A DNA stretch of 64,000 bases from Cephalotus follicularis (Eukaryota > Streptophyta > Magnoliopsida > Oxalidales > Cephalotaceae), in NCBI GenBank assembly GCA_001972305.1, contig BDDD01000874.1, positions 63,847 through 127,846 on the forward strand. The letters are read 5' to 3'. Position numbers and translations under genes: made by a program. The first letter of the stretch is position 1, and every line of letters starts with the position of its first letter. Of this stretch, positions 47,701-62,800 are shown piece by piece. The notes under the pieces were generated by a model, which was given only the letters and a program-made list of their open reading frames with translations, did no database searches and was not told the origin of the DNA.

Positions 47701-50700
47701 TTTGAAAATTTATGTTTTCATTCGTTTCAACGTTTCTTTTTGCAGACAGTACAAATGAATCGTCGTAGGTTTTTTGCCGTTATTTTGGGGTCAAATTAGC
47801 GTTCCGAAATCGTTTAGTACGTGAATTTATCGTTTTTATATCTCTAAGGGCGTAATCGTAAATTTTTATAATTCATGTTTTAAGTCGTTTCAACGTTTCT
47901 TTTTGCAGACTTTACAAATAAATCGTCGTAAGTTGTTTGCCAAAATTTCGGGGTCAAATTCGCGTTCCAAGATCTGTTAGTGCGTTAAAATATCGTTTTT
48001 ATATCTCTAGGGGCGTAATCGTAAATTTTAAAAATTCGTGTTTTAAATCGTTTCAACGTTTCTTCTTGCATACAGTTCAAAGGAATCGTCATAAGTTATT
48101 GGCAATGATTTCGGGGTCAAATTCGCGTTCCGAGATCTTTTAGTGCGTCAGTTTATCGTTTTTATATCTATATGGGCGTAATCGTAATTTTTGAAAATTA
48201 ATGTTTTCAATCGTTTCAACGGTTCTTTTTGCAGACATTGCAAATATATAGTCGTAGGTTATTTGCGGCGATTTCGGGGTAAAAGTAGCGTTCTAAGATC
48301 GTTTAGTGCGTTAATTTATCGTTTTTATATCTCTAAGGGCGTAATCGTAAATTTTGAACATTCATGTTTTAAGTCATTTCAACATTTCTTTTTGCAGACG
48401 GTTCAAAGGAATCGTGTTGAGTTATTGGCACTGATTTCGGTGTCAAATTCATGTCCCAAGATCGTTTAATGCGTCAATTTATCGTTTTTATATCTTTAGG
48501 TCCGTAATGGTAAATTTTGAAAATTCATGTTTTCAGTCGTTTCAACGTTTCTTTTTGCAGACAGTACAAATGAATCGTGATCAGTAGTTTGCCGTTATTT
48601 CGGGGTCAAATTCGCGTTCCGAGATCGTTTAGTGCGTTAATTTATCGTTTTTATATCTCTAGGGGCGTAATCGTAAATTATGAAAAGTCATGTTTTAAGT
48701 CGTTTAACGTTTTTTTTTTTTGCAAACAGTTCAAAGGAATCCTCATAAGTTGTTGGCACTGATTTCGGCATCAAATTCATGTTCCGGTATCGTTTAGTGC
48801 GTCAATTTATCGTTTTTATATCTATAAGGACGTAATCGTAAATTTTAAAAATTTATGATTTCAGTCGTTTCAACGTTTCTTTTTGTAGACAGTACAAATG
48901 AATCGCAGTAGGTTGTTTGCCGCGATTTAGGTGTCAAATAAGCGTTCCGAGATCGTTTATTACGTCAATTTATCCTTTTTATATCTCTAAAGGCGTAATC
49001 ATAAATTTTGAAAATTCATGTTTTCAGTCATTTCAACGTTTCTTTTGGCAGACAGTACAAATGAATCGTAGTAAGTTGTTTGCCACAATTTTGGGGTCAA
49101 ATTCGCGTTCCGAGATCGTTTAGTGCGTCAATTTATCGTTTTTATATCTCTATGGGCGTAATCGTAAATTTTGAAAATTCGTGTTTTCAGTCATTTCAAC
49201 GTTTCTTTTTGCAGACAGTACAAATAAATCATCGTAAGTTGTTGGTCGTGATTTCGGGTCAAATTCGCGTTCCGAGATCGTTTTATGCGTCAATTTATCG
49301 TTTTTATATCTTTAGGGCTGTAATGGTAAATTTTGAAAATTCATGTTTTCAGTCGTTTCAATGTTTATTTTTGTAGACAGTACAAATGAATCGTGGTAAG
49401 TAGTTTGCCGTGATTTCGGGGTCAAATTCGCGACCCGAGATCGTTTAGTGCGTTAATTTATCGTTTTTACATCTCTAGGGCGTAATCGTAAATTTTGAAA
49501 ATTCATGTTTTAAGTCGTTTCAATGTTTCTTTTTGCAGACAGTTCAAAGGAATCCTCATAAGTTGTTGTCACTGATTTCGGGGTCTAATTCTCGTTCTGA
49601 GATCGTTTAGTGCGTCAATTTATCGTTTTTATATCTCTAGGGGCGTAATCTTAAATTTTAAAAACTCATGTTTTAAGTCATTGTCGTTTCAACGTTTCTT
49701 TTTGCAGACAGTTCAAAGGAATGTCGATAAGTTGTTGGCCCAGATTTCGGGGTCAAATTCGCGTTCCGAGATCGTTTAGTGCGTCGATTTATCGTTTTTA
49801 TGTCCCTAGGGTCGTAATCGTAAATTTTGAAAATTCATGTTTTAAGTCGTTTCAAAGTTTATTTTCGCATACAATTCAAAGGAATCCTCATAAGTTGTTT
49901 GTACTGATTTCGGTGTCAAATTCGCGTTTCGAGATCGTTTAGTGCGTTAATTAATCGTTTTTATATCTCTAGGAATCGTAAATTTTGAAAATTCATGTTT
50001 TAAGTCGTTTCAACGTTTCTTTTTGCAGAGAGTTCAAAAGAATCCTCATAAGTTTTTACACTGATTTCGGGGTCAAATTCGCGGTCCGAGATCGTTTAGT
50101 GCGTCAATTTATCATTTTTATATCTCTATGGGCGTAATCGTAAATTTTGAAAATTCATGTTTTAAGTCGTTTCAACGTTTCTTTTTGCAGACAATTCAAA
50201 TGAATGCTGCTAAGTTGTTGGCACTAATTTCGGGGTCAAATTAGCGTTCCGAGATCGTTTAGTGCGTCAATTTATCGTTTTTATATCGATAGGGACGTAG
50301 TCGTAAATTTTGAAAATTCAAGTTTTCTGTCGTTTCAAAGTTTCTTTTCACAGACAGTACAAATGAAACGTCGTAGGTTGTTTGCCGCGATTTCGGGGTC
50401 AAATTAGAGTTCCGAGATCGTGTAATGCGTTAATTTATCGTTTTTATATCTCTAGGGGCGTAATCGTAAATTTTGAAAATTCATGATTTAAGTTGTTTCA
50501 ACGTTTCTTTTTGCAGACAGGTCAAAGGAATGTTGATAAGTTGTTGGCACAGATTTCGGGGTCAAATTCGCGTTATGAGATCGTTTAGTGCGTCAATTTA
50601 TTGTTTTTATATCTATAGGGGCGTAATCGTAAATTTTGAAAATTCACGTTTTCTGTTGTTTCAACGTTTCTTTTTGCAGACAGTACAAATAAAACATCGT

Positions 50701-53700
50701 AGGTTGTTTGCCACAATTTCGGGGTCAGATTAGCGTTCCGAGATCGTTTAGTGCGTTAATTAATCGTTTTTATATCACTAGGGGCGTAATCATAAATTTT
50801 AAAAATTTATATTTTAAGTCGTTTCAACGTTTCTTTTTGCAGACATTACAAAGGAAAGTTGATAAGTTGTTGGCACAGATTTCGGGGTCAAATTCGTGTT
50901 CCGAGATCGTTCAGTGCGTCAATTTATATTTTTTATATCTATAGGGGCGTAATCGTAAACTTTGAAAATTCATGTTTTCAGTCGTTTCAACGTGTCTTTT
51001 TGCTGACAGTACAAAGGAATCGTCATTAGCTGTTCGCCACAATTTCGGGGTCAAATTAGCGTTCCGAGATCGTTTAGTGCGTTAATTTATCGTTTTAATA
51101 TCTCTAGGGGCGTAATCGTAAATTTTAAAAATTTATGTTTTAAGTCGTTTCAACGTTTCAATTTGCCGACAGTTCAAAAGAATCCTCATAAGTTGTTTGC
51201 ACTGATTTCGGGGTCAAATTTGAGTTCTTAGATCGTATTAGTGCGTCAATTTATCGTTTTTATATCTATAGGGGCGTAATCATTGATTTTTAAAATTCAT
51301 GTTTTCAGTAGTTTCAACGTTTCTTTTTGCAGACAGTACAATAGAATCGCCGTATGTTGATTGGCACAATTTTGGGGTCAAATTAGCGTTCTGAGATCGT
51401 TTAGTGCGTTAATTTATCGTTGTTACATCTCTAGGGGCGTAATCGTAAATTTTGAAAATTCATGTTTTAAGTCGTTTCAAAGTTTTTTTTTTGCAGACAG
51501 TACAAGGGAATCGTCATAAGTTGTTTGCCATAATTTCGGGGTCAAATTCGCGTTCCGAGATCGTTTAGTGCGTCAATTTATCGTTTTTATATCTTTAGGT
51601 CCGTAATGGTAAATTTTGAAAATTCATGTTTTCAGTCGTTTCAACGTTTCTTTTTACAGACAGTACAAATGAATAGTCGTAAGTTGTTTGCCATAATTTC
51701 GTGGTCAAATTCGCGTTCCGAGATAGTTTAGTACGTCAATTTTTCGTTTTTATATCTCTAGGGGCGTAATCGTAAAATTTGAAAATTCATGTTTTAAGTC
51801 GTTCAACGTTTCTTTTTGCAGAGAGTTCAAAGGAATCCACATAAGTTTTTGGCACTGATTTCGAGGTCAAATTCGGGTTCCGAGATCGTTTAGTGCGTCA
51901 ATTTATCGTTTTTATATCTATAGGGACATAATCGTGAATTTCGAAACTTCATGTTCTAAGTCATTTCAACGTTTCTTGTTACAGACAGTACAAATGAATT
52001 GTCGTAGGTTGTTTGCCGCGATTTCCTGGTCAAATTAGCGTTCCGTGATCGTTTATTGAGTTAATTTATCCTTTTTATATCGTTAGGGGCGTAATCGTAA
52101 ATTTTGAAAATTCATGTTTTAAGTTGTTTCAACGTTGCATTATGCAGACAGTTCAAAGGAATCCTCATATGTTGTTGGCACTGATTTCGGGGTCAAATTC
52201 GCGTTCTGAGATCGTATAGTGCGTCAATTTATCGTTTTTATATCTATAGGGGCATAATCGTAAATTTTGAAAATTCATGTTTTCTGTCGTTTCAACGTTT
52301 CTTTTTGCATACAGTACAAATGAAACGTCACAGGTTGTTTGCCGTGATTTCGGGGTAAAATTAGCGTTCCGAGATCGTGTAGTCCATTAATTTATCGTTT
52401 TTATATCTCTAGGGGCGTAATCGTAAATTTTGAAAATTCATGTTTTCTGTCGTTTCAACGTTTCTTTTTGAAGACAGTTCAAAGAAATGTTAATAAGTTG
52501 TTGGCACAGATTACGGGGTCAAATTCGCGTTCCGATATCGTTTAGTGCGTCAATTTATCGTTTTTATGTCTCTAGGGGCGTAATCGTAAATTTTAAAAAT
52601 TCATGTTTTAAGTCGTTTCAACGTTTATTTTTGCTTACAGTTCAAAGGAATCCATATAAGGTGTTGGCATTGATTTTTGGGTCAAATTCGCGTTCCGAGA
52701 TCGTTTTGTGCGTCAATTTATCGTTTTTATATCTATAGGGACGTAATCATAAATTTTGAAAATTCTTATTTTCAGTCGTTTCAATGTTTCTTTTTGCAGA
52801 CAATGCAAATGAATCGTCGTGGGTTGTTTACCTTGATTTTGGGGTCAAATTAGCGTCCCGAGATCGTTTAGTGCGTCAATTTATCGTTTTTATATCTCTA
52901 AGGGCGTAATCGTAAAATTTGAAAATTCATGTTTTTAGTCGTTTCAAGGTTTCTTTTTGCAGACAGTACAAATGAAACGTCGTAAGTTATTTGCCACAAT
53001 TTCGGGCTCAAATTCGCGTTCCGAGATCTTTTAGTGTGTTAATTTATCGTTTTTATATCTCTAGGGGCGTAATCGTAAATTTTGAAAATTCATGTTTTAA
53101 GTCGTTTCAAAATTTCTTTTTGCAGCAGTACAAATGAATCATTGTAAGTTGTTGGCCGCGATTTCGGGTTAAAATTCTCGTTCCGAGAACGTTCAGTGCG
53201 TGAATTTATTGTTTTTATATCTTTAGGGGCGTAATCATAAATTTTGAAAATTCATGTTTTCAGTCATTTCAACGTTTGTTTTAGCAGTCAGTACAAATGA
53301 ATCATCGTAAGTTTTTGGCCGTGTTTTCGGGGTCAAATTCGCGTTCATAGATCGTTTATTGCGTCAATTTATCGTTTTTTATATCTTCAGGGTCGTAATC
53401 GTAAATTTTGAAAATTCATGTTTTCAGTCGTTTCAACGTTTCTTTTTCCATACAGTACAAATGAAGCGTGGTAAGTTGTTTGCCGTGATTTTCGGGTCAA
53501 ATTTGGGTTCCGAGATCGTTTAGTGCGTCAATTAATCGTTTTTAATCTATAGGGGTGTAATCGTAAATCTTAAAAATTCATGTTTTCAGTCGTTTCAATG
53601 TTTCTTTTTACAGACAGTACAAATGAATCGTCGTACGTTTTTCGGCCCGATTTCGGGCTCAAATTAGCTTTCCGAGATCGTTTAGTACGTCAATTTATCG

Positions 53701-53710
53701 TTTTTATATC

Positions 53711-53735
53711 TCTAAAGGCGTAATTTGTTTACCAT
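53711..53735 (+). repeat. Truncated satellite monomer
   Basis: AAAGGCGTAAT passes directly to TTGTTTACCATAATTTCGG at about 53723. The CGTAAATTTTGAAAATTC part through the cassette start is lost, about 85 bp. As at 12676, the join uses the GTAA word present in both parts. Confidence 0.82.
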
Positions 53736-55625
53736 AATTTCGGGGTCAAATTCGCATTCTGAGATCTTTTAGTGTGTTAATTTATCGTTTTTATATCTCT
53801 AGGGGGGTAATCATAAATTTTGAAAATTCATGTTTTAAGTCGTTTCAACGTTTCTTCTTGCAGACAGTACAAATGAATCATTGAAAGTTTTTTGCCGCGA
53901 TTTCGGGGTCAAATTCTCGTTTCGAGATCGTTTAGTACGTCAATTTATTGTTTTTATATCTTTAGGGGCGTAATCGTAAATTTTAAAAATTCATGTTTTC
54001 AGTAATTTGAACGTTTCTTTTTGCAGACAGTACAAATGAATCATCGTAAGTTATTGGCCGCGATTTCGGGGTCAATTCACGTTCCGAGATCGTTTAGTGC
54101 GTCAATTTATCGTTTTTATATCTATAGGAGCGTAATTGTAAATTTTGAAAATTCATGTTTTAAATCTTTTCAACGTTTTTTTTTTGCAGATAGTTCAAAG
54201 GAATCCTCATAAGTTGTTGGCACTGATTTTGGGGTCAAATTCGCGTTCTGAGATCGTTTAGTGTGTCAATTTATCGTTTTTTTTATCTATAGAGGCGTAA
54301 TCGTAAATTTTGAAAATTCATGTTTTCATTCGCTTCAACGTTTCTGTTTTGCAGACAGTTCAAAGGAATCCTCATAAGTTGTTTGAACTGATTTCGGGGT
54401 CAAATTCGCGTTCCGAGATCGTTTAGTGCGTCAATTTATCGTTTTTATGTCCCTAAGGGCGTATTCGTAAATTTTGAAAATTCATGTTTTAAGTCATTTC
54501 AACGTTTCTTTTTGCAGACTGTTCAAAGGAATCCTCAAAAGTTGTTGGCACTGATTTCGGGGTCAAATTCGCGTTCCGAGATGTTTAGTGCGTCAATTTA
54601 TCGTTTTTATATCAATAGGGGCGTAATCGTAAATTTTGAAAATTCATGTTTTCAGTCGCTTCAACGTTTCTTTTTGCAGAGAGTACAAAGGAATTCTCAT
54701 AAGTTGTTTGCACTGATTTCGGGGTCAAATTCGTGTTCCGAGATTGTTTAGTGCGTTAATTTATCGTTTTTATATCTCTAAGGGCGTAATCGTAAATTTT
54801 GTAAATTCATGTTTTCAGTCGTTTCAACGTTTAATTTTGCAAAAAGAACAAAAAAATCGTCCTAAGTTGTTTGCCACAATTTCGGGGTCAAATTCGCGTT
54901 CCGAGATCGTTTAGTGCGTCAATTTATCGTTTTTATATCTCTAGTGGCGTAATCGTAAATTTTGAAAATTCATGTTTTAAGTCGGTTCAACGTTTCTTTT
55001 TGCAGACAGTTAAAAGGAATCCACATAAGTTGTTGGCACTGATTTCGGGGTCAAATTCCCGTTCCGAGATTGTTTAGTGGGTCAATTTATCGTTTTTATA
55101 TCTATAGGGGCGTAATTATAAATTTTGAAAATTCATGTTTTCAGTCGTTTCAACGTTTCTTTTTGCAGACAATACAAATGAATCGTCGTGGGTTGTTTGC
55201 CTTGATTTCGGGGTCAAATTAGCGTTCCGAGATCGTGTAGTGCGTGAATTTATCGTTTTTATATCTCTAAGGGCGTAATCGTAAACTTTGAAAATTCATG
55301 TTTTCAGTTTTTTCAACGTTTCCTTGTGCAGACAGTAAAAATTAATCATCGTAGGTTATTTACCGCCATTTCGGGGTCAAATTCGCGTTCCGAGATCGTG
55401 TAGTGCGTTAATTTATTGTTTTTATATCTCTAGGGGCGTAATCATAAATTTTGAAAATTCATGATTTAAGTCGTTTCAACTTTTCTTTTTACAGACAGTT
55501 CAAAGGAATGCTGATAAGTTGTTGGCACTTATTTCGGGGTCAAATTCGCGTTCTGAGATCGTTTAGTGCGTCAATTTATCATTTTTGTATCTATAGGGGC
55601 GTAATCGTAAATTTTGAAAATTAAT

Positions 55626-55650
55626 GCTTTCAGTCGCTTACAAATGAATC
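55626..55650 (+). repeat. Shortened satellite monomer
   Basis: GCTTTCAGTCGCTT joins ACAAATGAATC at about 55640. The CAACGTTTCTTTTTGCAGAC segment is lost, about 25 bp. Confidence 0.8.
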
Positions 55651-58600
55651 ATCGTAGTTTGTTTGCCGCGATTTCGGGGTCAAATTCTCGTTCCGACATT
55701 GTTTAGTGCGTCAATTTATAGTTTTTATATCTCTAAGGGCATAATCGTAAATTTTGAAAATTCATGTTTTCAGTCGTTTCAATGTTTCTTTTTGCAGACA
55801 GTACAAATGAATCGTCGTAAGTTGTTTGCCACAATTTTGGGGTCAAATTCGCGTTACGAGATCGTTAATGGGTCAATTTACTGTTTTTATATCTCTAGGG
55901 GCGTAATCGTAAATTTTGAAAATTCATGTTTTAAGTCGGTTGAACGTTTCTTTTTGCAGATAGTTCAAAGGAATCCACATAAGTTGTTGGCACAGATTTT
56001 GGGGTCAAATTCGCACTCCGAGATCGTTTAGCGCGTCAATTTATCGTTTTTATATCTATAGGGGCGTAATCATAAATTTTGAAAATTCATATTTTCAGTG
56101 GTTTCAACGTTTCTTTTTGCATAAAGTACAAATGAATCGTTATAAGTTGTTTGCCGCCATTTCGGGGTCAAACTCGCGTTCTGAGATCGTTTAGTGCGAC
56201 AATTTATCGTTTTTATATATTTAGGGGCGTAATGGTAAATTTAGAAAATTCATGTTTTCAGTGGTTTCAACGTTTATTTTTACATATAGTACAAATAAAT
56301 CGTGGTAAGTAGTTTGTCGTGATTTCGGGTACGAATTCGCGTTCTGAGATCGATTAGTGCATTAATTTATAGTTTTTATATCTCTAGGGGCGTAATCGTA
56401 AATTTTGAAAATTCATGTTTTAAGTCGATTCAACGTTTATTTTTCCAGACAGTTGAAAGGAATTTTGATAAGTTGTTGGCACAGATTTTGGGGTCAAATT
56501 CGCGTTCCAAGATCGTTTAGTGCGTCAATTTATCGTTTTTAAAACTATAGGGGCGTAATCGTAAATTTTAAAAATTCATGTTTTCAGTCGTTTTAACGTT
56601 TTTTTTGCAGACACAAAGTAATCGTCGTAAGTTGTTAGCCACATTTTCGGGGTCAAATTCGCGTTCCGAGATCGTTTAGTGCGTCAATTTATCGTATTTA
56701 TATCTCTAAGGGCGTAATCGTAAATTTTGAAAATTCATGTTTTAAGTCGTTTCAACGTTTCTTTTTGCAGATAGTACAAATGAATCTCGTAGGTTGTTTA
56801 CCGTGATTTCGGGGTCAAATTAGCGTTCCGAAATCGTTTCGTGCGTTAATTTATCGTTTTTACATCTCTAGGAGCGTAATCTTAAATTTTGAAAATTCAT
56901 GTTTTAAGTCGTTTCAACGTTTCATTTTGCAGACAGTTCACAGAAATCCTCTTAAGTTTTCGGCACTGATTTCGGGGTCAAATTCGCGTTCCGAGATCGT
57001 TTAGTGCGTCAATTTATCGTTTTTATATCTCTCGGGGCGTAATCGTAAATTTTGAAATTTCATGTTTTAAGTCATTTCAACGTTTACTTTTACAGACAGT
57101 ACAAATGAATCGTCATAAGTTGTTGGCCGCGATTTTGGGGTCAAATTCGCGTTCCGAGATCGTTTAGTGCGTCAATTTATCGTTTTAATATCAATAGGGG
57201 CGTAATCGTAACTTTTAAAAATTCATGTTTTCAGTCGTTTCAACGTTACTTTTTGCAAACAGTACAAATGAATTGTCGTAGGTTCTTTGCCACGATTTCG
57301 GGGTCAAATTAGCGTTCCGAGATCGTTTAGTGCGTTAATTTATCATTTTTATATCTCTAGGGGCGTAATCGTAAATTTTGAAAGTTCATGTTTTAAGTCG
57401 TTTCAACGTGTCATTTTGCAGACAGTTCAAAGGAATTCTCATAAGTTGTTGGCACAGATTTCGGGGTCAAATTTGCGTTCCGAGATCGTTTAGTGCATCA
57501 ATCTATCATTTTTATATCTATAGGGGCGTAATCATAAATTTTAATAATTCATGTTTTCAGTCGTTTCAACGTTTCTTTTTGTAGACGGTACAAATGAATC
57601 GTCGTAGGTTGTTTGCCGCCATTTTGGGGTCAAATTAGCGTTCCGAGACCGTGTAGTGCGTTAATTTATCTTTTTTATATTTCTAGCGACGTAATCGTAA
57701 ATTTTAAAAATTCATGTTTTAAGTCGTTTAAACGTTTTTTTTGCAGAGAGTTCAAAGGAATTTTGACAAGTTGTTGGCACTGATTTCGGGATCAAATTCG
57801 CGTTCCGAGATCGTTTAGTGCGTCAATTTATCGTTTTTATATCTATAGGGGTGTAATCGTATATTTTGAAAATTCATGTTTTCAGTCATTTCAACGTTTC
57901 TTTTTGCATACAGTACATATAAATTGTCGTAGGTTGTTTGCCGTGATTTCGGGGTCAAATTAGCGTTCCGAGATCGTTTAGTGCGTCAATTTATCGTTTT
58001 TATATCTCTAAGGGCGTAATCGTAAATTCTGAAAATTCATGTTTTTAGTCGCTTCAACGTTTCTTTTTGCAGACAGTACAAATGAATCGTCGTAAGTTGT
58101 TTGCCATAATTTTGGGGTCAAATTCGCGGTCCGAGGTCTTTTAGTATGTTAATTTATCGTTTTTATATCTCCAGGGCCATAATCGTAAATTTTGAAAATT
58201 CATGTTTTAATCGTTTCAACGTTTCTTTTTGCAGACATTACAAATGAATCATTGTAAGTTGTTTTCCGTGATTTCGGGGTCAAATTCGGGTTCCGAGATC
58301 GTTTTGTGCGTTAATTTATCGTTTTTATATCTTTAGGGGCACAATCGTAAATTTTGAAAATTCATGTTTTAAGTGGTTTCAACATTTCTTTTTGCAGACA
58401 CTTCAAAGGAATCCTAATTAGAAGTTGACACTAATTTCGGGGTCAAACTCGCGTTCTGAGATCATTTAGTTGGTCAATTTATCATTTTTATATCTATAGG
58501 GGCGTAATCGTAAATCTTGAAAATTCATGTTTTTAGTCGTTTCAACTTTTCTTTTTGCAGACAGTACAAATGAATCGTTGTAGGTTGTTTGCCACAATTT

Positions 58601-59815
58601 TGGGGTCAAATTGACGTTCCGATATCGTTTAATGTGTCAATTTATCGTTTTTATATCTCTCAGGGCGTAATCGTAAATTTAGAAAATTCATGTTTTCAGC
58701 CGTTTCAAAGTTTCTTTCTTCAGACAGTACAAATGAATCATCGTATGTTTTTTGCAAAAATTTTGGGGTCAAATTTGCGTTCTGAGATCTTTTAGTGCGT
58801 TAATTTATCGTTTTTATAACTCTAGGGGCGTAATCGTAAATTTTGAAAAACTCATTATTTAAATCTTTTCAACGTTTCTTTTTGTAGACAGTTCAAAGGA
58901 ATCCGCATAAGTTGTTGACACTGATTTTAGGGTCAAATTCGCGTTCCGACATTGTTTAGTGCGTCAATTTATCGTTTTTCTATCTATAGGGGCGTAATCG
59001 TAAAATTTGAAAATTCATGTTTTCAGTCGCTTCAACGTTTCTTTTTGCAGACAGTATAAAGAAATTCTCTTATGTTGTCTGCACTGATTTCGGGGTCAAA
59101 TTCGCGTTCCGAGATCGTTTAGTGCGTCAATTTATCATTTTTATATCTATAGGGTCGTAATCGTAAATTTTAGAAATTCACGTTTTCAGTCGTTTCAACG
59201 TTTCTTTTTGCAGACAGTACAAATGAATTGTCGTAGGTTTTTTGCCTCGATTTCAGGGTCAAATTAGCGTTCCGGGATCGTTTAATGCGTCAATTTATCG
59301 TTTTTATATCTCTAGGGGCGTAATCGTAAATTTTGACAATTCATGTTTTCAGTTGTTTCAACGTTTCTTTTTGCAGACATTACAAATGAAGCTTGGTAAG
59401 TTGTTTGCCGCAATTTCGAGGTCAAATTCCCGTTCCAAGATCGTTTAGTGCGTTAATTTATCGTTTTATATCTCTAGGGACGTAATTGTAAATTTTGAAA
59501 ATTCATGTTTTAAGTCGTTTCAACGTTTCTTTTTGCAGACAGTTCTAAGGAATCCTTATAATTATTTTACACTGATTTTGGGGTCAAATTCGCGTTCGGA
59601 GATCGTTTAGTGCATCAAATTATCGTTTTTATATCTCTATGGGCCTAATCGTAAATTTTGAACATTCGTGTCTTCAGTTGTTTAGACGTTTCTTATTTCA
59701 GAAAATACGAATGAATTGTCGTAAGTTTTTTGCCAAAATTTCGGGGTCAAATTCGCGTTCCGAGATCTTTTGCTGCGTTAATTTATCATTTTTATATCTC
59801 TGGGGGCGTAATCGT

Positions 59816-59832
59816 AAATTTTAATTAAGTCG
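59816..59832 (+). repeat. Shortened satellite monomer
   Basis: GTAAATTTTAATT joins AAGTCGTTTCAACG at about 59826. Roughly 15 bp (GAAAATTCATGTTTT) are missing. Confidence 0.75.
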
Positions 59833-62800
59833 TTTCAACGTTTCTTTTTGCAGACACTTCAAAAGGAATCCTTATAAGTTGTTTGCAGTAATTTCGTGAT
59901 CAAATTCGCGTTCCGAGATCGTTTAGTGCGTCAATTTAATGTTTTTATATCTCTAGGGGCGTAATCGTAAACTTTGAAAATCCATGTTTTTAGTCATTTC
60001 AACGTTTCTTTTTGCAGACAGTACAAATGAATCATCATAAGTTGTTGGCCGCGATTTTGGGGTCAAATTCGCGTTCCGAGATCTTTTAGTGCGTCAAGTT
60101 ATCGTTTTTTATATCTTTAGGGGCGTAATCGTAAATTTTGAAAATTCATGTTTTCAGTCGTTTCAACATTTCTTTTTGCAGAAAGTACAAATGAATCGTG
60201 GTAAGTTGTTTGCCACGCTTTCGGGGTCAAATTCGGGTTCGGAGATCGTTTAGTGCGTTAATTTAGCATTTTTATATCTCTAGGGGCGTAATCATAAATT
60301 TTGAAAATTCATATTTTTAGTCGTTTCAATGTTTATTTTTGCAGTCAGTTCAAAGGAATCTGCAGAAGTTATTGGCACAGATTTCGGGGTCAAATTCGCG
60401 TTCCGAGATCGTTTAGTGCGTAAATTTATCGTTTTTATATCTATAGGGGCGTAATCGTAAATTTGTAAAATTCATATTTTCAGTCGTTTCAATGTTTCTT
60501 TTTGCAGACAGTACAAATGAATCGTCGTAGGTTGTTTACTCTGATTTCGAGGTCAAAATAGCGTTCTGAGATCGTCTACTGCCTCAATTTATCGTTTTTA
60601 TATCTCTAATGGCGTAATCGTAAATTTTGGTAATTCATGTTTTTAGTTGTTTCCACGTTTATTTTTGCAGACAGTACAAATGAATCGTCGTAAGTTATTT
60701 GCCAAAATTTCAGGGTCAAATTCGCGTTCCAAGATCTTTTAGTGCGTTAATTTATCGTTTTTATATCTCTAGATGCGTAATCGTAAATTTTAAAAATTCA
60801 TGTTTTAAATCGTTTCAACGTTTCTTTTTGCATACAGTTCAAAGGAATCCTCATAAGTTGTTTGCACTGATTTTGGGGTCAAATTCGCGTTCTGAGATCG
60901 TTTAGTGCGTTAATTAATCGTTTTTATATCTCTAGGGGAGTAATCGTAAATTTTGAAAATTCATGTTTTAAGTCGTTTCAACGTTTCTTTTTCAGAGAAT
61001 TCAAAGGAATCCTCATAAGTTGTTTACATTAATTTCGGGGTCAAATTCGCATTCCGAGATAGTTTAGTGTGTCAATTTATCGTTTTTATATCTCTATGGG
61101 CGTTATCGTATATTTTAAAAATTCATGTTTTCAGTCGTTTCAACGTTTCTTTTTGCAGACAGTACAAATAAAACGTTGTAGGTTGCTTGCCGCGATTTCG
61201 GGGTCAAATTAGAGTTCCGAGATCGTTTAATATGTTAATTTATCGTTTTTATATCTATAGGGGCATAATCGTAAATTTTGAAAATTTATGTTTTAAGTCG
61301 TTTCAATTTTTCATTTTGCAGATAGTTCAAAAGAATCCTAATAAATTGTTGGCACTGATTTCGGAGTCAAATTCGCGTTCCGAGATCGTTTAGTGCTTCA
61401 ATTTATCGTTTTTATATCTATAGGGGAGCAATCGTAAATTTTTAAAATTCATGTTTTCATTCGTTTCAACGTTTCTTTTTGTAGACAGTACAAATGAATC
61501 TGCTTAGGTTGTTTTTCGACATTTTGGGGTCAAATTAGCATTCCGAGATCGTGTAGTGCGTTAATTTATCAGTTCTATATCTCTAGGGGCGTAATCGTAA
61601 TTTTTGAAAATTCATATTTTCAGTCGTTTCAACGTTTCTTTTTGCAGACAGCAAAAATGAATCATCGTAGGTTTTTTGCCCTGATTTCGGGGTCAAATTA
61701 GAATTCCGAGATCGTTTAGTGCGTCAATTTATCGTTTTTATATCTCTAAGGGCGTAATCGTAAATTTTGGTAATTCATGTTTTCAGTCGTTTCAACGTTT
61801 CATTTTGCAGACAGTACAAATGAATCGTCATAAGTTATTTGCCAAACTTTTGGGGTCAAATTCGCGTTCTGAGATCTTTTAGTGCGTTAATTTATCGGTT
61901 TTATATTTATAGGGGCGTAATCGTAAATTTTGAAACTTCATGTTTTAAATTGTTTCAACGTTTCTTTTTGCATACAGTTCAAAGGAATTCTTATCAGTTA
62001 TTTGCACTGATTTCGGGGTCAAATTCGCGTCCCGAGATCGTTTAGTGAGTTAATTATTCTTTTTAATATGTCTAGGGCGTAATCGTAAATTTTGAAAATT
62101 CATGTTTTAAGTAGTTTCAACGTTTCTTTTTGCAGAGAGTTCAAACGAATCCTCATTAGTTGTTTGCACTGATTTCGGGGTCAAATTCGCGTTCCGAGAT
62201 TGTTTAGTGCATCAATTTATCGTTTTTATATCTCTAGGGGCGTAATCGTAAATTTTGAAAATTCATGTTTTAAGTTGTTTTAACGTTTCTTTTTGCAGGC
62301 AGTTAAAAGGAATGCTGATAAGTCGTTAGCACTAATTTCGGTGTCAAATTCCCGTTCCGAGATCGTTTAGTGCGTTAATGTATCGTTTTTATATCTATAG
62401 GGGCGTAATCGTAAATTTTGAAAATTCATGTTTTCAGTCATTTCAACGTTTCTTTTTGCAGACAGTATAAATGAATCATCGTAAGTTGTTGGTCGTGATT
62501 TCGGCGTCAAATTAGCGTTCCGAGATCGTTTAGAGCGTTAATTTATCGTTTTTATATCTTCAGGGGTGTAATCATAAATTTTAAAAATTCATGTTTTCAG
62601 TCGTTTCAACATTTCTTTTGTAGACAGTACAAATGAAGCGTGGTAAGTTATTTTCCGCGATTTCGGGGTCAAATTCGGGTTCCGAAATCGTTTAGTGCGT
62701 TAATTTATCGTTTTTATATCTCTAGGGGCGGAATCGTAAATTTTGAAAATTGATGTTTTAAGTCGGTTCAACGTTTCTTTTTTCAGATAGTTCAAATGAA

